Positions 25,301-36,650 of a stretch of DNA of 64,000 nt are shown piece after piece. The first letter of the stretch is position 1. Every line of letters begins with the position of its first letter. The notes under the pieces were generated by a model, which worked only from the letters and a program-made list of their open reading frames with translations, made no database searches and was not told the origin of the DNA. The DNA comes from Ustilaginoidea virens. Lineage: Eukaryota > Ascomycota > Sordariomycetes > Hypocreales > Clavicipitaceae. Both the position numbers and the translations under genes were made by a program. The stretch lies in the NCBI RefSeq assembly GCF_000687475.1, contig NC_057318.1, positions 6,076,001-6,140,000 on the forward strand, given 5' to 3'.

Positions 25301-27388
25301 AGCATCTTTAACCTTATTAAGGTTAGGCAGACCAGAGGTATTAGCACAGGTCTTTTTAAGTAGCTGAATACCTATATGCCCTAGCCGTATATGCCAAATG
25401 CCGGTTAATTGTAATAGCTTCTGATATTCTATATCAGTAGCTATAGGGGCAGGAGTAGGGTTAGTAACCTCTACAGGGTCTTCGCTAGTTATAATAGCGG
25501 AAGGTTGGGTAGTAGGGCTAGTAGCCTCTACGGGTTCCTTGCTAGTTGTAATAGCAGGAATATCGCTAATTGTGGTAGCGGGCTGGTTAGTAGTAGGGCT
25601 AATAGCCTCTACAGGTTCCTTACTAGTCGCAATAGTAGGAACAGGGGTAATAGTAGTATCCTCAGGATTACTATAATCAGCAGGGTTAGTAGGGCTGGGG
25701 ACCTCTACTAATATACTATTAGTAATAGTATAATGGCTGCAAGATTGATGCAGTAGTGGTATGTCTATTCCTTTCTATAAAAGGAAAAAGCCGTATTTTT
25801 CAAAGTTAAAAATGCCGATGCATTTACGGCTTGCTGACTAAAGCTGATTTTTAATTAGTACCCCTTTAGCGGCATAGTGCTTTACACCGCTAATAATATT
25901 AATATCCAAGGTAGGAATATATAGGGCATTCTTAAGCTCTATAATACCCCATTTGGTAGGATTAACGCCCTATAATACAGTAAATCGTGCTATACCCTAA
26001 CTAGTAGGGGAAATAGGGCTACCGCTAGTAGTAATTACAGGCTTATCATCCTTCTCAAAATAGTGAAAAGTGGTGAAATATTTCTTATCATTGACAATAT
26101 AACAAGTAGAGCCTATATCATAAAGGAGGGCATCCTTAGGGGTCCTACCGCCTGATTTAGTACTATAGCTTATAGCTAAGGGCTGGTTATCAGTAGATAT
26201 AGTGGTAGAAGAAGAGGAATAAGATATATTAGTATCCTAGGTATTATAATTGCCTATAATAAAGGACTCGACATCTTACTGTTTATAAGAGTCCTATTTC
26301 TTCTTCTATTGCTACTTCTTTTTAGTAGAGTTATTCTTACTATTATTAATAGAAGCGGCATTAGCAGACCCTTTATTCTTAGAGTCCTTAGAAGCCTTAA
26401 GCTGCTTAGGGTTATTATTAGCAGCTACCTTATTTGACCCTTTAGAGCGCTATTCTTCTAATAGGTCAACCATAAAATACTAGAGGTTAAATTTGCTGCT
26501 ATTAATAATACCTTAGGCGCTATAAGCCCTAATCATAGAGCGTTAGCATTCCATCCAGCGGGTAAATACCCCCTCTATAGCCCAAAGGTACTAGTTAACT
26601 TCGTCGAAAGAGTCGATCTTAGAACCTAGGATTTTAAGGTAAGAAATATAGCTATTAAATTCGCTATTAAAAGCCTCTAAAGTGCCTTTATAACCGGTAA
26701 ATATAAGGGTGTGAAACATAGGGTATAAGTGTGCCCGCTGTACTTCTGGTGAGTGGCAGTACTAGGCCACTAGTAAAAGGTAGGCTTCCTCTAGGTCGTT
26801 ATACCAATCTATAGCCTCTACAGCTTCTTCACCATAGATATTCTTTAGCATTAGTAGTAAAAGTGCCTGCTCAGACTCATCAAAGTGCCTTGCTATAGAA
26901 GGGTCGTTGATAAAATTAGCTATTTTAAAGGCCCGAAGTTATATAGTAAAGGCCTGCTTCTACTAGTCAAAATTATAAAGGCTTTTTAGCTTCTAGGACT
27001 CCTTAAAGCGGTTAGCAGTCTTAGCTAATTCTTTAATAGCCCCATCACTAATTTAGTTAGTAATAATTATTAGTCCCATTATAGTATAAATAGGCTCTTT
27101 ACCCTTATATTTTATAGGGGTAGAAGGTTGGTCGATTTCTATAACATCAGCCTTATCATCATCATCCTTAGTAGTAGTCGTCTTAGTGGAAGGTCCAGTT
27201 TCAGTAGCTTTAGTAGGCTTCTCATTAGTAGCCTGGGTATCGTTATTTTGCCTACTAACTAGGCCCTATATAAGGTTAGTTAGTATATTCATCTGGGACT
27301 TCATATCGTCCATATCCAGCTATAGTTGTGCATTAGTATCAGCTTTAGTATCGGATTCAGGGACCTTATAGGATCCTGACTCTGCCAT
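22373..27388 (-). pseudogene. A2 gag-pol frame with premature stops
   Basis: Frame from the ATG at 27386-27388 to TAA at 22373-22375, 5,016 bp, kept throughout although TAA/TAG codons interrupt it. Protease loop reads YDIGST (~26100-26132; Thr to Ile). Integrase keeps CLAC (~25275) and the Asp of HYDGGNE (~25005) that A1 has lost. Reverse transcriptase YVDD at 23321-23332. RNase H ~22650-22950. Gag has one QAT unit where A1 has three, and the linker before reverse transcriptase differs by in-frame changes, so the equal total length is a coincidence of indels. Eight premature stops sit at the same codons as in A1; five A1 stops are CAA or CAG here. Confidence 0.92.
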
Positions 27389-28100
27389 AGTGGGCAAAAA
27401 GGGTTTAAAAATTCATTGAAAAATGGTGCCGATAGTTATAAAACCAGAGGAATAACTAGCTAAATAGCTAGCAAAGTAGTCAAATAACTGGTAAAATAGC
27501 CAGTATATATAGTGGCTAGTAGCCTACTATAAAAGATAACCGCAGAGTATAGCGGCAGGTCTCAATATAAAAGCATAGATGCCGTAGGCGTTGTGCAAGT
27601 CCATATTATAGCATTGGTGTTTAAGGTGCTTATATGGTGCCGTAATATAAAGGTGCCGTAAGTACCTCAGGTGCCGTAGGTGCCGTGGGTGCTATAGGTG
27701 CCGTAATATAAAAGGTGCCGTAAGTGCCGTACCAAAAGTGCTATAAGTGGGAGAGTATAACAGGTGCCGTATAGTGCAATAGGAATTATACACTAGGGGA
27801 AAAGATATTATACAGTAGTATAATATAAAGAATATTACACTATAAAATCCATAGGTACCGTAGGTTACGCCGAAAAATAACGTAAGGTTACGCTAAAAAT
27901 GCCTTGAGGTTATACCGTAAGTTGCCGTTAGATACGCCGTTGATTGCCGCAGGGTAATGCCGTAGGTAACAAAGGGTAAGCCAAAGGTGATAAAAGTAAG
28001 CCGAGGATGCCAAAGGATAGCTATATTAATAGTACTAATAAGCAAGAGAGACCAAAGGGTGAACATAAAAGAAGTAGGGTAAAAACAAAAAAGTATAAAC
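27389..28100 (-). other. A2 untranslated leader
   Basis: Non-coding stretch between primer site and gag, a diverged copy of 20372-21142. It has GGTGCCGTA repeats (~27640-27770). Apparent frames here (e.g. 27893-28135) have no coding support. Confidence 0.65.
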
Positions 28101-28115
28101 CCGGGCTCATAACCT
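28101..28115 (-). other. A2 primer-binding site (initiator tRNA-Met)
   Basis: CCCGGGCTCATAACC on the plus strand, directly inside the 5' LTR. Same half-tRNA site as in A1. Confidence 0.8.
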
Positions 28116-28858
28116 ATTGCAATTCTCAAGGTCACTATAAAAGCAGAGCCTTACTAGCTAGCTAGATGGCACGAGACTATCTGCGACCTATGAACTAATC
28201 TTAATATAATACTAGATTTTTCACTAAGTCCTAAGACTATACAAGTGCTATAAAGCAGGGCAAGTGTAAAGGCAAGGCAAATATAAGATAACCAGAAAAC
28301 GCAGGGAAGGTAAGAAGTTAAGAGGCATATAGTGCATTAACAGACTCGATTGTGCTGCCCTTCAACTATCTAAAAAGAAGGGGGAAAGCTATCCTATATA
28401 TATACGAAGGAGGGGTGGGCCCAGGCATCCAAGGTAGCCAGTAAGAAAGCTCCTCGTAATGCTCGCTTTGCCACGTATATAATACGTCAGCAGCCCCACT
28501 ATATCGGGCCTTTTCAACCACCCTAGCCACCGCACTAGTAACTAGTCACCGCACTAGTAACTATCCACCACGCTAGTAACTACCCACCACACTAGTGGAC
28601 TAGCCACCACGCTAATAGACCCACCACGCTAATTTAGCAATGCCACACCTTTTTATCAAGGCCTACCTTAAGGCCTACCTTAAGGCCTACCTTACTTGAT
28701 ATACAGTAAATAATCCACTGAAAATCCTTAAGGTAAAAGGCAAAGGCCTGGGTTGGTAAGAATACCGTAAGTCTAAGAGACGGTATAAGGGCCAGAAGGT
28801 TAGTAGACCAGTAGGGCATTAGGCCAGCAGCCTAGTAGGCTACTATAGGATTTTAACA
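28116..28858 (-). repeat. A2 5' LTR (743 bp)
   Basis: TATTGCAATTCTC ... GGATTTTAACA. Three copies of AAGGCCTACCTT near 28655-28695. Otherwise almost the same as the left LTR. Confidence 0.96.
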
Positions 28859-30457
28859 AGAATTAGCTAAGACTGCCAACCGCTTTAAGGAATCCCAGAA
28901 GCTAAAAAGCCCCTATAATTTCGACCAGTGGAAGCAGGCCCTTACAATACAACTCAGTGCCTTTAAAAGAGCTAATTTTGTCAACGACCCCTCTATAGCA
29001 AGGCACTTTGATGAGTCTGAGCAGGCACTTTTACTACTAATGCCAAAGAATAGCTATGGTAAAGAAGCTGTAGACGCTATAGACTGGTATAATAACCCAG
29101 AGGAAGCTTACCTTTTATTAGTGGCCCAGTATTGCCACTCACTAGAAGTACAGCGGGCACACTTATACCCTACTTTTCACACCCTTACATTTACCGGTTA
29201 TAAAGGCACTTTAGAGGCTTTTAATAGCGAATTTAAGAGCTATATTTCTCGCCTTAGAATTCTAGGTTCTAAGATCGACTCTTTCGACCAAGTTAACTAG
29301 TATCTTTGGGCTGTAGAGGGGGTATTTACCCGCTGGACGGAACGCTAACGCTCTATGATTAGGGCATATAGCGCCCAGGGTGTTATTAACAGCAGCAAAT
29401 TTAACCTCCAGTATTTTATGGTTGACCTACTAGAAGAACAGCGTTCTAAAGGGTCTAATAAGGTGGCTGCTAATAATAACCCCAAACAGCTCAAGGCTTC
29501 CAAGGACTCTAAAAATAAAGGGTCTACTAATGCCGCTTCTACTACTAATAATAGCAAGAATAATTCTACTAATAATAGGAAAAAGAAGCAGCAACAGAAG
29601 AAGAAACAAAACTCTAACAATAGCAGCAAACAGCAAGATGTTAAGGCCTTTATTATAGGCAACTATAATACCCAGGATACTAATATATCCTATTCTTCTT
29701 CTTCCACTATATCCACTAATATAAGCTATAGTGCTAAATCAGGCGGTAGGACCTCAAAAGATGCCCTCCTTTACGATACAGGTTCCACTTATCATATTAT
29801 TAATGATAAGAAGCATTTCACCACTTTTCACCATTTTGAGAAGAATGATAAGCCTATAATTACTACTAGTGGCGGCCCTATTTCCCCTACTGGTTGGGGC
29901 ACAGCACGATTTACTGTACTACAGGGCATTAATCCTACAAAATGGGGTATTATAGAGCTTAAGAATGCCCTATATATTCCTACCTTGGATATTAATATTA
30001 TTAGCGGTGTAAAGCACTATGCCGCTAAAGGGGTATTAATTAAAAATCAGCTTTGGTCAGCAAGCCGTAAATGCATCGGCATTTTTAACTTTGAAAAATA
30101 CGGCTTTTTCCTTCCACAGAAAGGAATAGACATACTACTACTACATCAACTATATAGCCATTATACTACTAATAGTATAGTAGTAGAGGTCCCTAGCCCT
30201 ACTAACCCTGCTGATTATAGTGATCCTGAGGATACTACTATTACCCCCGTTCCTACTACTGCGACTAGTAAGGAACCTGTAGAGGCTATTAGCCCTACTA
30301 CTAACTCTCCCGCTATTACAATTAGCAAAGAGCCTGCTATTACGACTAGCGAAAATCCCGCTATTACGACTAGCGAAAATCCCATAGTGGCTACTAGCCC
30401 TACTCCTGCCCCTATAGCTACTGATACAGAATACCAGAAGCTATTACAGTTAGCCGG

Positions 30458-31215
30458 TGTTGCAAAATGGTGATTCAGAACACTGTTGGAAATGTACTGG
30501 ATACCGACAGTGGCGTATAAGGCGTTGCAGAATAAAACAAAGAGCTGGTTAAAGATTTAAAGCGCACAAGAGGTTGACCAGAGCAAAGATGTCAGGGAAA
30601 TCTGATTCTAATTGTTGGTGACTATTCTAGCTAGAAAGAGGGAATTTTGGGCATATTTCTACCATCTTGAAAAAGTGGTTGAAAATAATGAAAAACCGCA
30701 AAAATAGCGAAAAAAACCGACGAAAAGTCGGTCTGCCCAACCGTGCCCGGTCTGTGCCCAATATCCTACCCAATGCCTACCCAACCAAGCCCAGTGGCTT
30801 GTAGCGGTATGCCGGATGCCCTATAACAGCCTGCCGTACGGGCCGGAAGCCCTATATCGGTCTGCCGTACGGGCCGGAAGCCCTATATCGGTGTGCCGTA
30901 AAGGTGCGGTGTAGCGGGTGACTGTATGTAGAAGGCCGAAAGTGCTGGTATTAGCAAGGTTTGCCCATTTGGTAATCCCGTAGAAATGCGCCGCCTGTTG
31001 TGGGCCCTGTGGCCCGCTGTGACCGGCCGCTGTGGCCGGCTGTGGGGCGCTGTGCCGGTGCCGTGACCGGCGCTGTGGCCCACTGTAATCGGCGTTGTGG
31101 GGCGCTGTGCCCCACCATAGCGCCTGGTATAGCCACCGCGATATCTCAACGTAGAGACGTCGTACGGTAGCGAGACCAGTACCAAAATACAGCTAAAAAG
31201 GCGCTGATTTCAACA
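30458..31215 (-). repeat. Solo B LTR (758 bp), TSD GCCGG
   Basis: TGTTGCAAAATGG ... TTTCAACA with GCCGG at 30453-30457 and 31216-31220. It sits between protease and integrase of A1. The uninterrupted site is visible in A2 at 25401-25405. Termini keep the original TG..CA. The GC-rich array at ~30990-31130 keeps many CpA, so this copy looks little mutated. Confidence 0.97.
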
Positions 31216-34200
31216 GCCGGCATTTGGCATGTACGGCTAGGGCATATAGGTATTCAGCTACTTAAAAAGACTTGTGCTAATACCCCTGGTCTTCCTAACC
31301 TTAATAAGGTTAAAGATGCTGATTTTCGCTGCCTAGCCTATATACAGGCTAAGAAGGTTAGAAGACCTTTTAAAGATGCGATACCTAATCCAGCTAAATG
31401 CCTGGATATTATAGAAGGTGATACTTTTGCTATATCACCTATGCCATATAATAAACGACCTGTTGCCCTTATATTAGTGGATAGAAAATCCCGATTCCGC
31501 TGGCTTTACTTGCTGCCTAATAGGGAAGGCACTGTTGTATTTAAAACATTACAGAGCTTTATACAGAGCCTACAGGTCAGATATGGCAAAACGCCTGTTG
31601 AATTCTACTATAATAGTAGAAATGAAATCAACAAAATGCTTAGTGATTGGCTTGTTGAACAGGGCATAGCTTTTAATACATCTTGCCCCTATATTCACGA
31701 ATAAAACGGCCTAGCTAAGCGGTCCATTAAGGTTATAGCTGATAGGCTACGTGCCACTATGGCCTGGTCAAGGCTACCATCTAACCTCTGGTCTGCTGTA
31801 ATTACTGGCGTTGTTATGCTAGTAAATATAACAGCTGTTACTAACAGACCTTCTAGCCCCTATCAGGGGCTATTAAAGGATTATAACCAGATAACACCAG
31901 AGTACTACCCTAACCTTATAAACCTTAGGGCTATTGGAGCAGCTATTAAAGTGCTTATACCATACGAAAAGCGTGTAAAAAGCAGAAAATTAGCGCCTTG
32001 TACCGAGCCTGGTAGGCTCCTTGCCACTCTAGGTAATAATACTTACCTAGTCTACCTTCTAAAGAAGAAGGTTATTACTAAAATAACTTTTATTACCTTT
32101 ATCCACCAAAATGAAGGTATAGGCCCTATTTCTAATGACCTAGAAGGAGACTTTCACAGAGGGCAAAATATAGGTTCAGAGGGGGTATCTAGCAGAGAAC
32201 CTGCTATTTTACTAGATGACCTAGAAAGCATTCCTGACCCTACTAACTCTACTAACCTTACTAGCATTACTAATGCTATACCGGATGACCTGGAAAGCAT
32301 GCCGGACCCTACTAATATTAGCGTTATTAATACTAATGCTACTTTGGATTACCTTTATAAGTCAGAAGGTACTATACTATAGTCCCCGGCTACTGCAAAG
32401 GATGACCTTATAGATATCCTTACTAGCCTTAATCCTACCGACTTTGCTGGCTCTGCTGGCCCTGCTGGCCCTGCTGGCCCGACTAATCCTACGGGTCCTA
32501 CCGACCCTACTGGCCTTACTGACTTATTCCCTAATCAGGATTTATGCCACCTGATATGGGATTCCTGCTATGCAGCTAAGCGTAAGCTAGCTAAAAAGGC
32601 CCCTGATGGTACGCCTAATAGCTGGAAGGATGTGCTACGATGCCCTGAAAAAGAAAAAGACCTTTGGATAAAGGCACTATTTAAGGAATTCGAGCAGCTA
32701 TTAGATACTAAAGTCTTCCAATTTATTCTTAAGTCTAGCGTTCCTATTGATAGGAAAATTATACGCAATAGGCCTGTTTTTCGGATTAAAAAGGATGCTA
32801 ATAATCAGCCTATAAAATATAAGGCTAGATTAGTAGTCAAAGGCTTTATACAAGTCGAAGGAAAGGATTTTCAGCATACTTATGCTTCTACCTCTATCCT
32901 ACCTACCTGGAGGGTTATACTGGCTTTGGCAGCTAGTAATAACTGGGAAATAGAGCAGATCGACTTTATAGGCGCTTTTCTAAATAGCGAGCTTTCTGAG
33001 ACTATTTATATAGATATCCCTAACGGATTTCTTGAATTTACAGAGAGCTTATTACTAACTGATAGCAAGCTTTGGTCTAATATATAGCGCTAACAACTAC
33101 TAATTTTGCTTAAAGAGGCTGGATTCGACCTTTCTATTAAGCAAGCTATCTTACTAAAGAAGGCCCTATACGGGCTAAAATAAGCACCCCGCGAATGGCA
33201 ACACCGGCTAAAAGACCTGATTTCTAGTAAAGGCTTCTTACCTTTAGCTTCTAATGCTGCCGTCTTTTATAATAAGCAAACCAGCACCTTTATCGTCACT
33301 TATGTTGACGATTGCCTATTAGTTGGTCCAAATATAACTTATATTAACCAGCTAAAAAGGAAATTTCATAAGGTCTATACTATAGAAGACCGCGGTCCGG
33401 CTTCCTTCTTCCTAGGCGTATAAATTATACGAAATAGGAAGGAAGGCCTATTATGGCTACACTAAGCCCAATTTATAGCAGAAGTCCTAGCTAAATTCGG
33501 TCTATAGGATACTAAACCTCAGCTAATTCCACTTCAACCAGGGATTCTAAATGAATCTAGTGGAAAAGACCTTAGCCCTACTGATCAGAGCCTTTATCAG
33601 AGCCTTACTAGCACTATAATGTGGCTTATGATGATGACTAGACCCGACCTAGCATTTCCTACACAATACCTCTCCCGGTTTATATTGAAAGCAACTAATG
33701 TGCATCTAAATGCTGCAAAAGGCAGCTTTAGTTACCTTAAAGGCACTGAGAACCTAGCTATTTGTTTTACTAAAAGCAACCAATAGCCTATTATAACCGC
33801 TTATTCTGATAGCGATTTTGCTGGCTGTAAAGAAACTTCTAAATCTACTGGAGGCTTCTTAACTACTATTAATGGTGGTCCTATTAGCTGGCGTTCTAAA
33901 CGAGCCTCTTTAGTAGTGCTATCTACTTTAGAAGCTGAATCTGATGCCTTACTTGAGACTATCCGTGAGGTATAGTGGCTTTCTAACTTTTATAAGGAGC
34001 TAGAAATTGATATCCTACGCCCTATACCGCTATACTGCGATAACCAGGGCTCTATTTCAAATTCTAACGACCCTAATCAGCATGCTCGCACTAAGCATAC
34101 GCTATTAAAATTCCGGTATATTAGGGAGCAAGCCCAGCTAGGCTTGGTTAAAATTACCTACTTACCTACTAATAGCATGCCTACTGACGGTCTTACCAAG

Positions 34201-34260
34201 CCACTACCGGGCCCTAAATTTACTAGGTTCCGCGAGTTACTAGGCCTTAGGGCCTGCTAA

Positions 34261-34379
34261 CTTATACTAACTTACTAAGGTTTTTTTTTCCTATGTTTTT
34301 TCCTTAGGACCTTTATTGCATTTTCTTTCCTTATCTTTTACACGATTAGCTTGATACTATAGTAGCTAATCAGAGGGGG
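34261..34379 (+). other. A1 3' untranslated stretch and polypurine tract
   Basis: Short T-rich region after the pol stop. It ends with CAGAGGGGG (34371-34379), the plus-strand primer site, directly before the LTR. Confidence 0.7.
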
Positions 34380-35107
34380 TGTTAAAATCTTATAGTAGCC
34401 TACTAGGCTGCTGGCCTTCTTACCGCCTTTTTGACTTACGGTAGTCTTACCAACCCAGGCCCTTGCCTTTTACTTTAAGGATTTTCAGTGGATTATTTAC
34501 TGTATATCAAGTAAGGTAGGCCTTAAGGTAGGCCTTGTTAAAAAGGTGTGGCATTGCTAAATTAGCGTGGTGGCCCACTAGCGTAGTGGCTAGTCCACTA
34601 GTATGGTGGTTAGTCACTAGCGTGGTGGCTAGTCCACTAGTGTGGTGGCTAGTCTACTAGTATGATGGTTAGTCCACTAGCGTGGTGATTAATTACTAGT
34701 GCGGTGGTTAGGGTAGTTGGAAAGGCCGGATATAGCGGGGTTGCTGACGTATCATAGCGAGCATTACGGAGAGCTTTCTTACTGGCTACCCTGAATGCCT
34801 GGGCCCACCCCTCCTTCGTGTATATATAGGATAGCTTTCCCCCTTCTTTCTAGATAGTTGAAGGGTAGCACAATCGAATCTATTAATGCACTATATGCCT
34901 CTTAACTTCTTACCTTCCCTGCGTTTTCTGGTTATCTTATATTTGCCTTGCCTTTACACTTGCCTTGCTTTATAGCACTTGTATAGTCTTAGGACTTGGT
35001 GAAAAATCTAGTATTATACTAAGATTAGTTCACAGGTCGCAGACAGTCTCGTGCCATCTAGCTAGCTAGTAAGGCTTTGCTTTATAGTGACCTTGAGAAT
35101 TGCAACA
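34380..35107 (+). repeat. A1 3' LTR (728 bp)
   Basis: TGTTAAAATCT ... TTGCAACA. Same length as the 5' LTR, with scattered point differences. Followed by ATACC. Confidence 0.96.
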
Positions 35108-35112
35108 ATACC

Positions 35113-35184
35113 TATGAGAAAGACCGTATAATTGATGATGACTTATGGGAACTATTCTACAAAGACTATAGTAAATAGAATAAA
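35113..35184 (+). pseudogene. C3 gag fragment between A1 and G
   Basis: Continues the gag reading from 19628 and aligns to C1 and C2 (GTATAATTGATGATGACTTA). G cuts it at 35184 and it resumes after 58711. Confidence 0.8.
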
Positions 35185-35426
35185 TGCAAAGGACTGGCTC
35201 TAGGGCTACTACGAATAGGCGTCGAATGAATATATTAAATAGACTAAAGAGGAAAGAGAGAGAGCCCGAATAGGGGCCTCTGAGTAGCCTATTTATGCCT
35301 ATATATAGTACGGGCCGAGTCCTTAGCTAGCCCTTATAACCCTATGCCGATACTCCTTAGGCTAATCGCAGGCGTAGCCCGGGTCCTAGCTATATTATAG
35401 CGCGGGTATAGCCCGAGCCCGTAATA
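35185..35426 (-). repeat. G 3' LTR (242 bp)
   Basis: Plus strand TGCAAAGGACTGG ... GCCCGTAATA. The purine run GAGAAAAGGGG (minus strand, ~35429-35439) lies just inside it, as expected of the polypurine tract. GC-rich (GCCCGAG, GCGGGTATAGCC repeats) against the surroundings. Confidence 0.88.
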
Positions 35427-36086
35427 TACCCCTTTTCTCTGCCTCAGAATCGGAAAAATCGCCTTCTATCATCAATCAATCCTCTATTAGGGACTAATTA
35501 TATCGCCGATTACTATACTACGATATCCTTAAATCCGTATATAGGCTAATAGCCGGGTATAAGAAGGATTCCTCTATAACTATAGCGGATATAGCTATAC
35601 AATTAATAGGAGTCGTATAATCATTAATTAGGAATAGTATAGTAGAAGCGTATAAAAGTTCGTTATCGCGCCACTAGCTAGAGGTTGACCGATATAACTA
35701 GGAACATTATAAAAAAATTTTCGCTAGCTACCAGCTAGAAATCTCCCTATAGTCTTTATTTTTTCTTATTAGGGCTCTTTTCCTTCTTCCCTTCTTCCTA
35801 TTAAGGCTATTAATAAGCATTAAAGGTCCCTATTATCGTAAGTTTTATCCCATATTAAGCCTATATTGCATGCTAATCAGTTGAAGTATTATTTCTATCC
35901 CGCCCGCATTAGTATTCCTTACCGAATTCTATCTTTATTATAGCCGGCTACTAACTCCTTTTGTAATAAGACCTAGTCTAACCTATCGTAAAGCCTATTA
36001 GTAAGTCTTAAGTCCCTACCTATATCATAAGCATCTCGTACTAACCCTATTTAGAGCCTAAATATATCCTTATCTACTACTAGAAG

Positions 36087-36427
36087 TATTAATATAAACT
36101 CGGGGTACCCAATTATACGTAGGGTTGCGCGCGTGGTATTATGTACCGTAAGGTCACCAAGTAAAGGATTTATTTACTTTACTAATGACTGACTAACTAA
36201 AAGGAAAGAAAGGAAGCAAAAGAGGGTAATTACACGATATAGCCTTTTTGTGCGTGTGCCATTGTCATGTGCATTAGCGCAGTCGGGCCGGGCTGCCCGC
36301 GTGCCCTACCGGGCTCAGGGGTAAAGGGGCAAAAGGGGCCAAAGTGGCCACATCGTGCGCATCGGGTGTGCGCGGCATATCCATCGCAATGTGCCTAATT
36401 GGGCACCTTGCGACAGCGATTCCGACA
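36087..36427 (-). repeat. C2 3' LTR (341 bp)
   Basis: TATTAATATAAACTCGG ... GATTCCGACA on the plus strand. GCGATTCCGA (36416-36425) is inversely repeated at 36459-36468 across the purine tract. Confidence 0.94.
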
Positions 36428-36650
36428 CTGGCAGCTTCTCTTTTTATAGAAGTAAACATCGGAATCGCTAAGATATAAGGCGCACATATAGAAAGAAAAG
36501 TGCGGCGCGGTCTCAGCAGGTTATGCCGCCGATAACGCTATCGCGCCGCGCGGCCGGCATTATACCGTACAGCCAAAACAAAGGGGCAAAAAGGGGCAGC
36601 AGTAAACGCAGTAAAAGCATCAAATGCACACAACATTAAACATAGGAAAA
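36428..36650 (-). other. C2 3' untranslated region
   Basis: Holds the purine tract, the inverted repeat shared with the LTR, and a GC-rich hairpin-forming segment (~36507-36560: GTGCGGCGCGG ... GCGCCGCGCGG). No coding signal. Confidence 0.6.

Larger units (their letters stand above)
21525..28858 (-). mobile_element. A2: complete copia element nested in A1, TSD AGAAT
   Basis: 7,334 bp element in minus orientation inside the gag of A1. AGAAT is duplicated at 21520-21524 and 28859-28863. LTRs are 732 and 743 bp; the difference is essentially one extra 12 bp AAGGCCTACCTT unit in the right LTR. Primer site, leader, gag-pol frame and polypurine tract are all present. Confidence 0.97.
21143..34260 (+). 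pseudogene. A1 gag-pol frame with 13 premature stops
   Basis: After removal of A2 (with one TSD) and the B LTR, segments 21143-21524, 28864-30457 and 31221-34260 join into one frame of 5,016 bp with no frameshift. Gag holds QAT repeats and ends in a Lys/Asn/Gln-rich tract without a CCHC knuckle. Protease: LYDTGST (~29785). A Thr/Pro repeat spacer follows. Integrase: HVRLGH zinc part, with the last Cys now Tyr (CLAY, ~31330); the second catalytic Asp reads Asn (YYNSRNE) where A2 keeps it. Reverse transcriptase: YVDD (33301-33312). RNase H: YCDNQGS. Premature stops lie at 21422, 29298, 29346, 31702, 32380, 33085, 33091, 33181, 33421, 33463, 33505, 33784 and 33973; all are TAA/TAG, none TGA. The natural stop is 34258-34260. 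Confidence 0.92.
19629..35107 (+). mobile_element. A1: complete copia element, TSD ATACC
   Basis: LTR-flanked element with 728 bp LTRs at each end and ATACC duplicated at 19624-19628 and 35108-35112. It contains the complete A2 (21525-28858) and a solo B LTR (30458-31215). Without them A1 is ~7.4 kb: LTR, initiator-tRNA primer site, ~770 bp leader, a single gag-pol frame of 1,671 codons, polypurine tract, LTR. The target is gag of C3. Confidence 0.96.

Noticed and set aside
29345..29662. Leu/Phe-rich minus-strand frames
   Set aside because: Shadow of the Lys/Asn/Gln-rich gag tail of A1.
30883..31185. 100-codon frame, also open at 62756-63058
   Set aside because: It is the GC-rich array of the B LTR. 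It stays open because the copies are nearly the same and the DNA lacks A/T-rich stops; it is shortened in the left copy.
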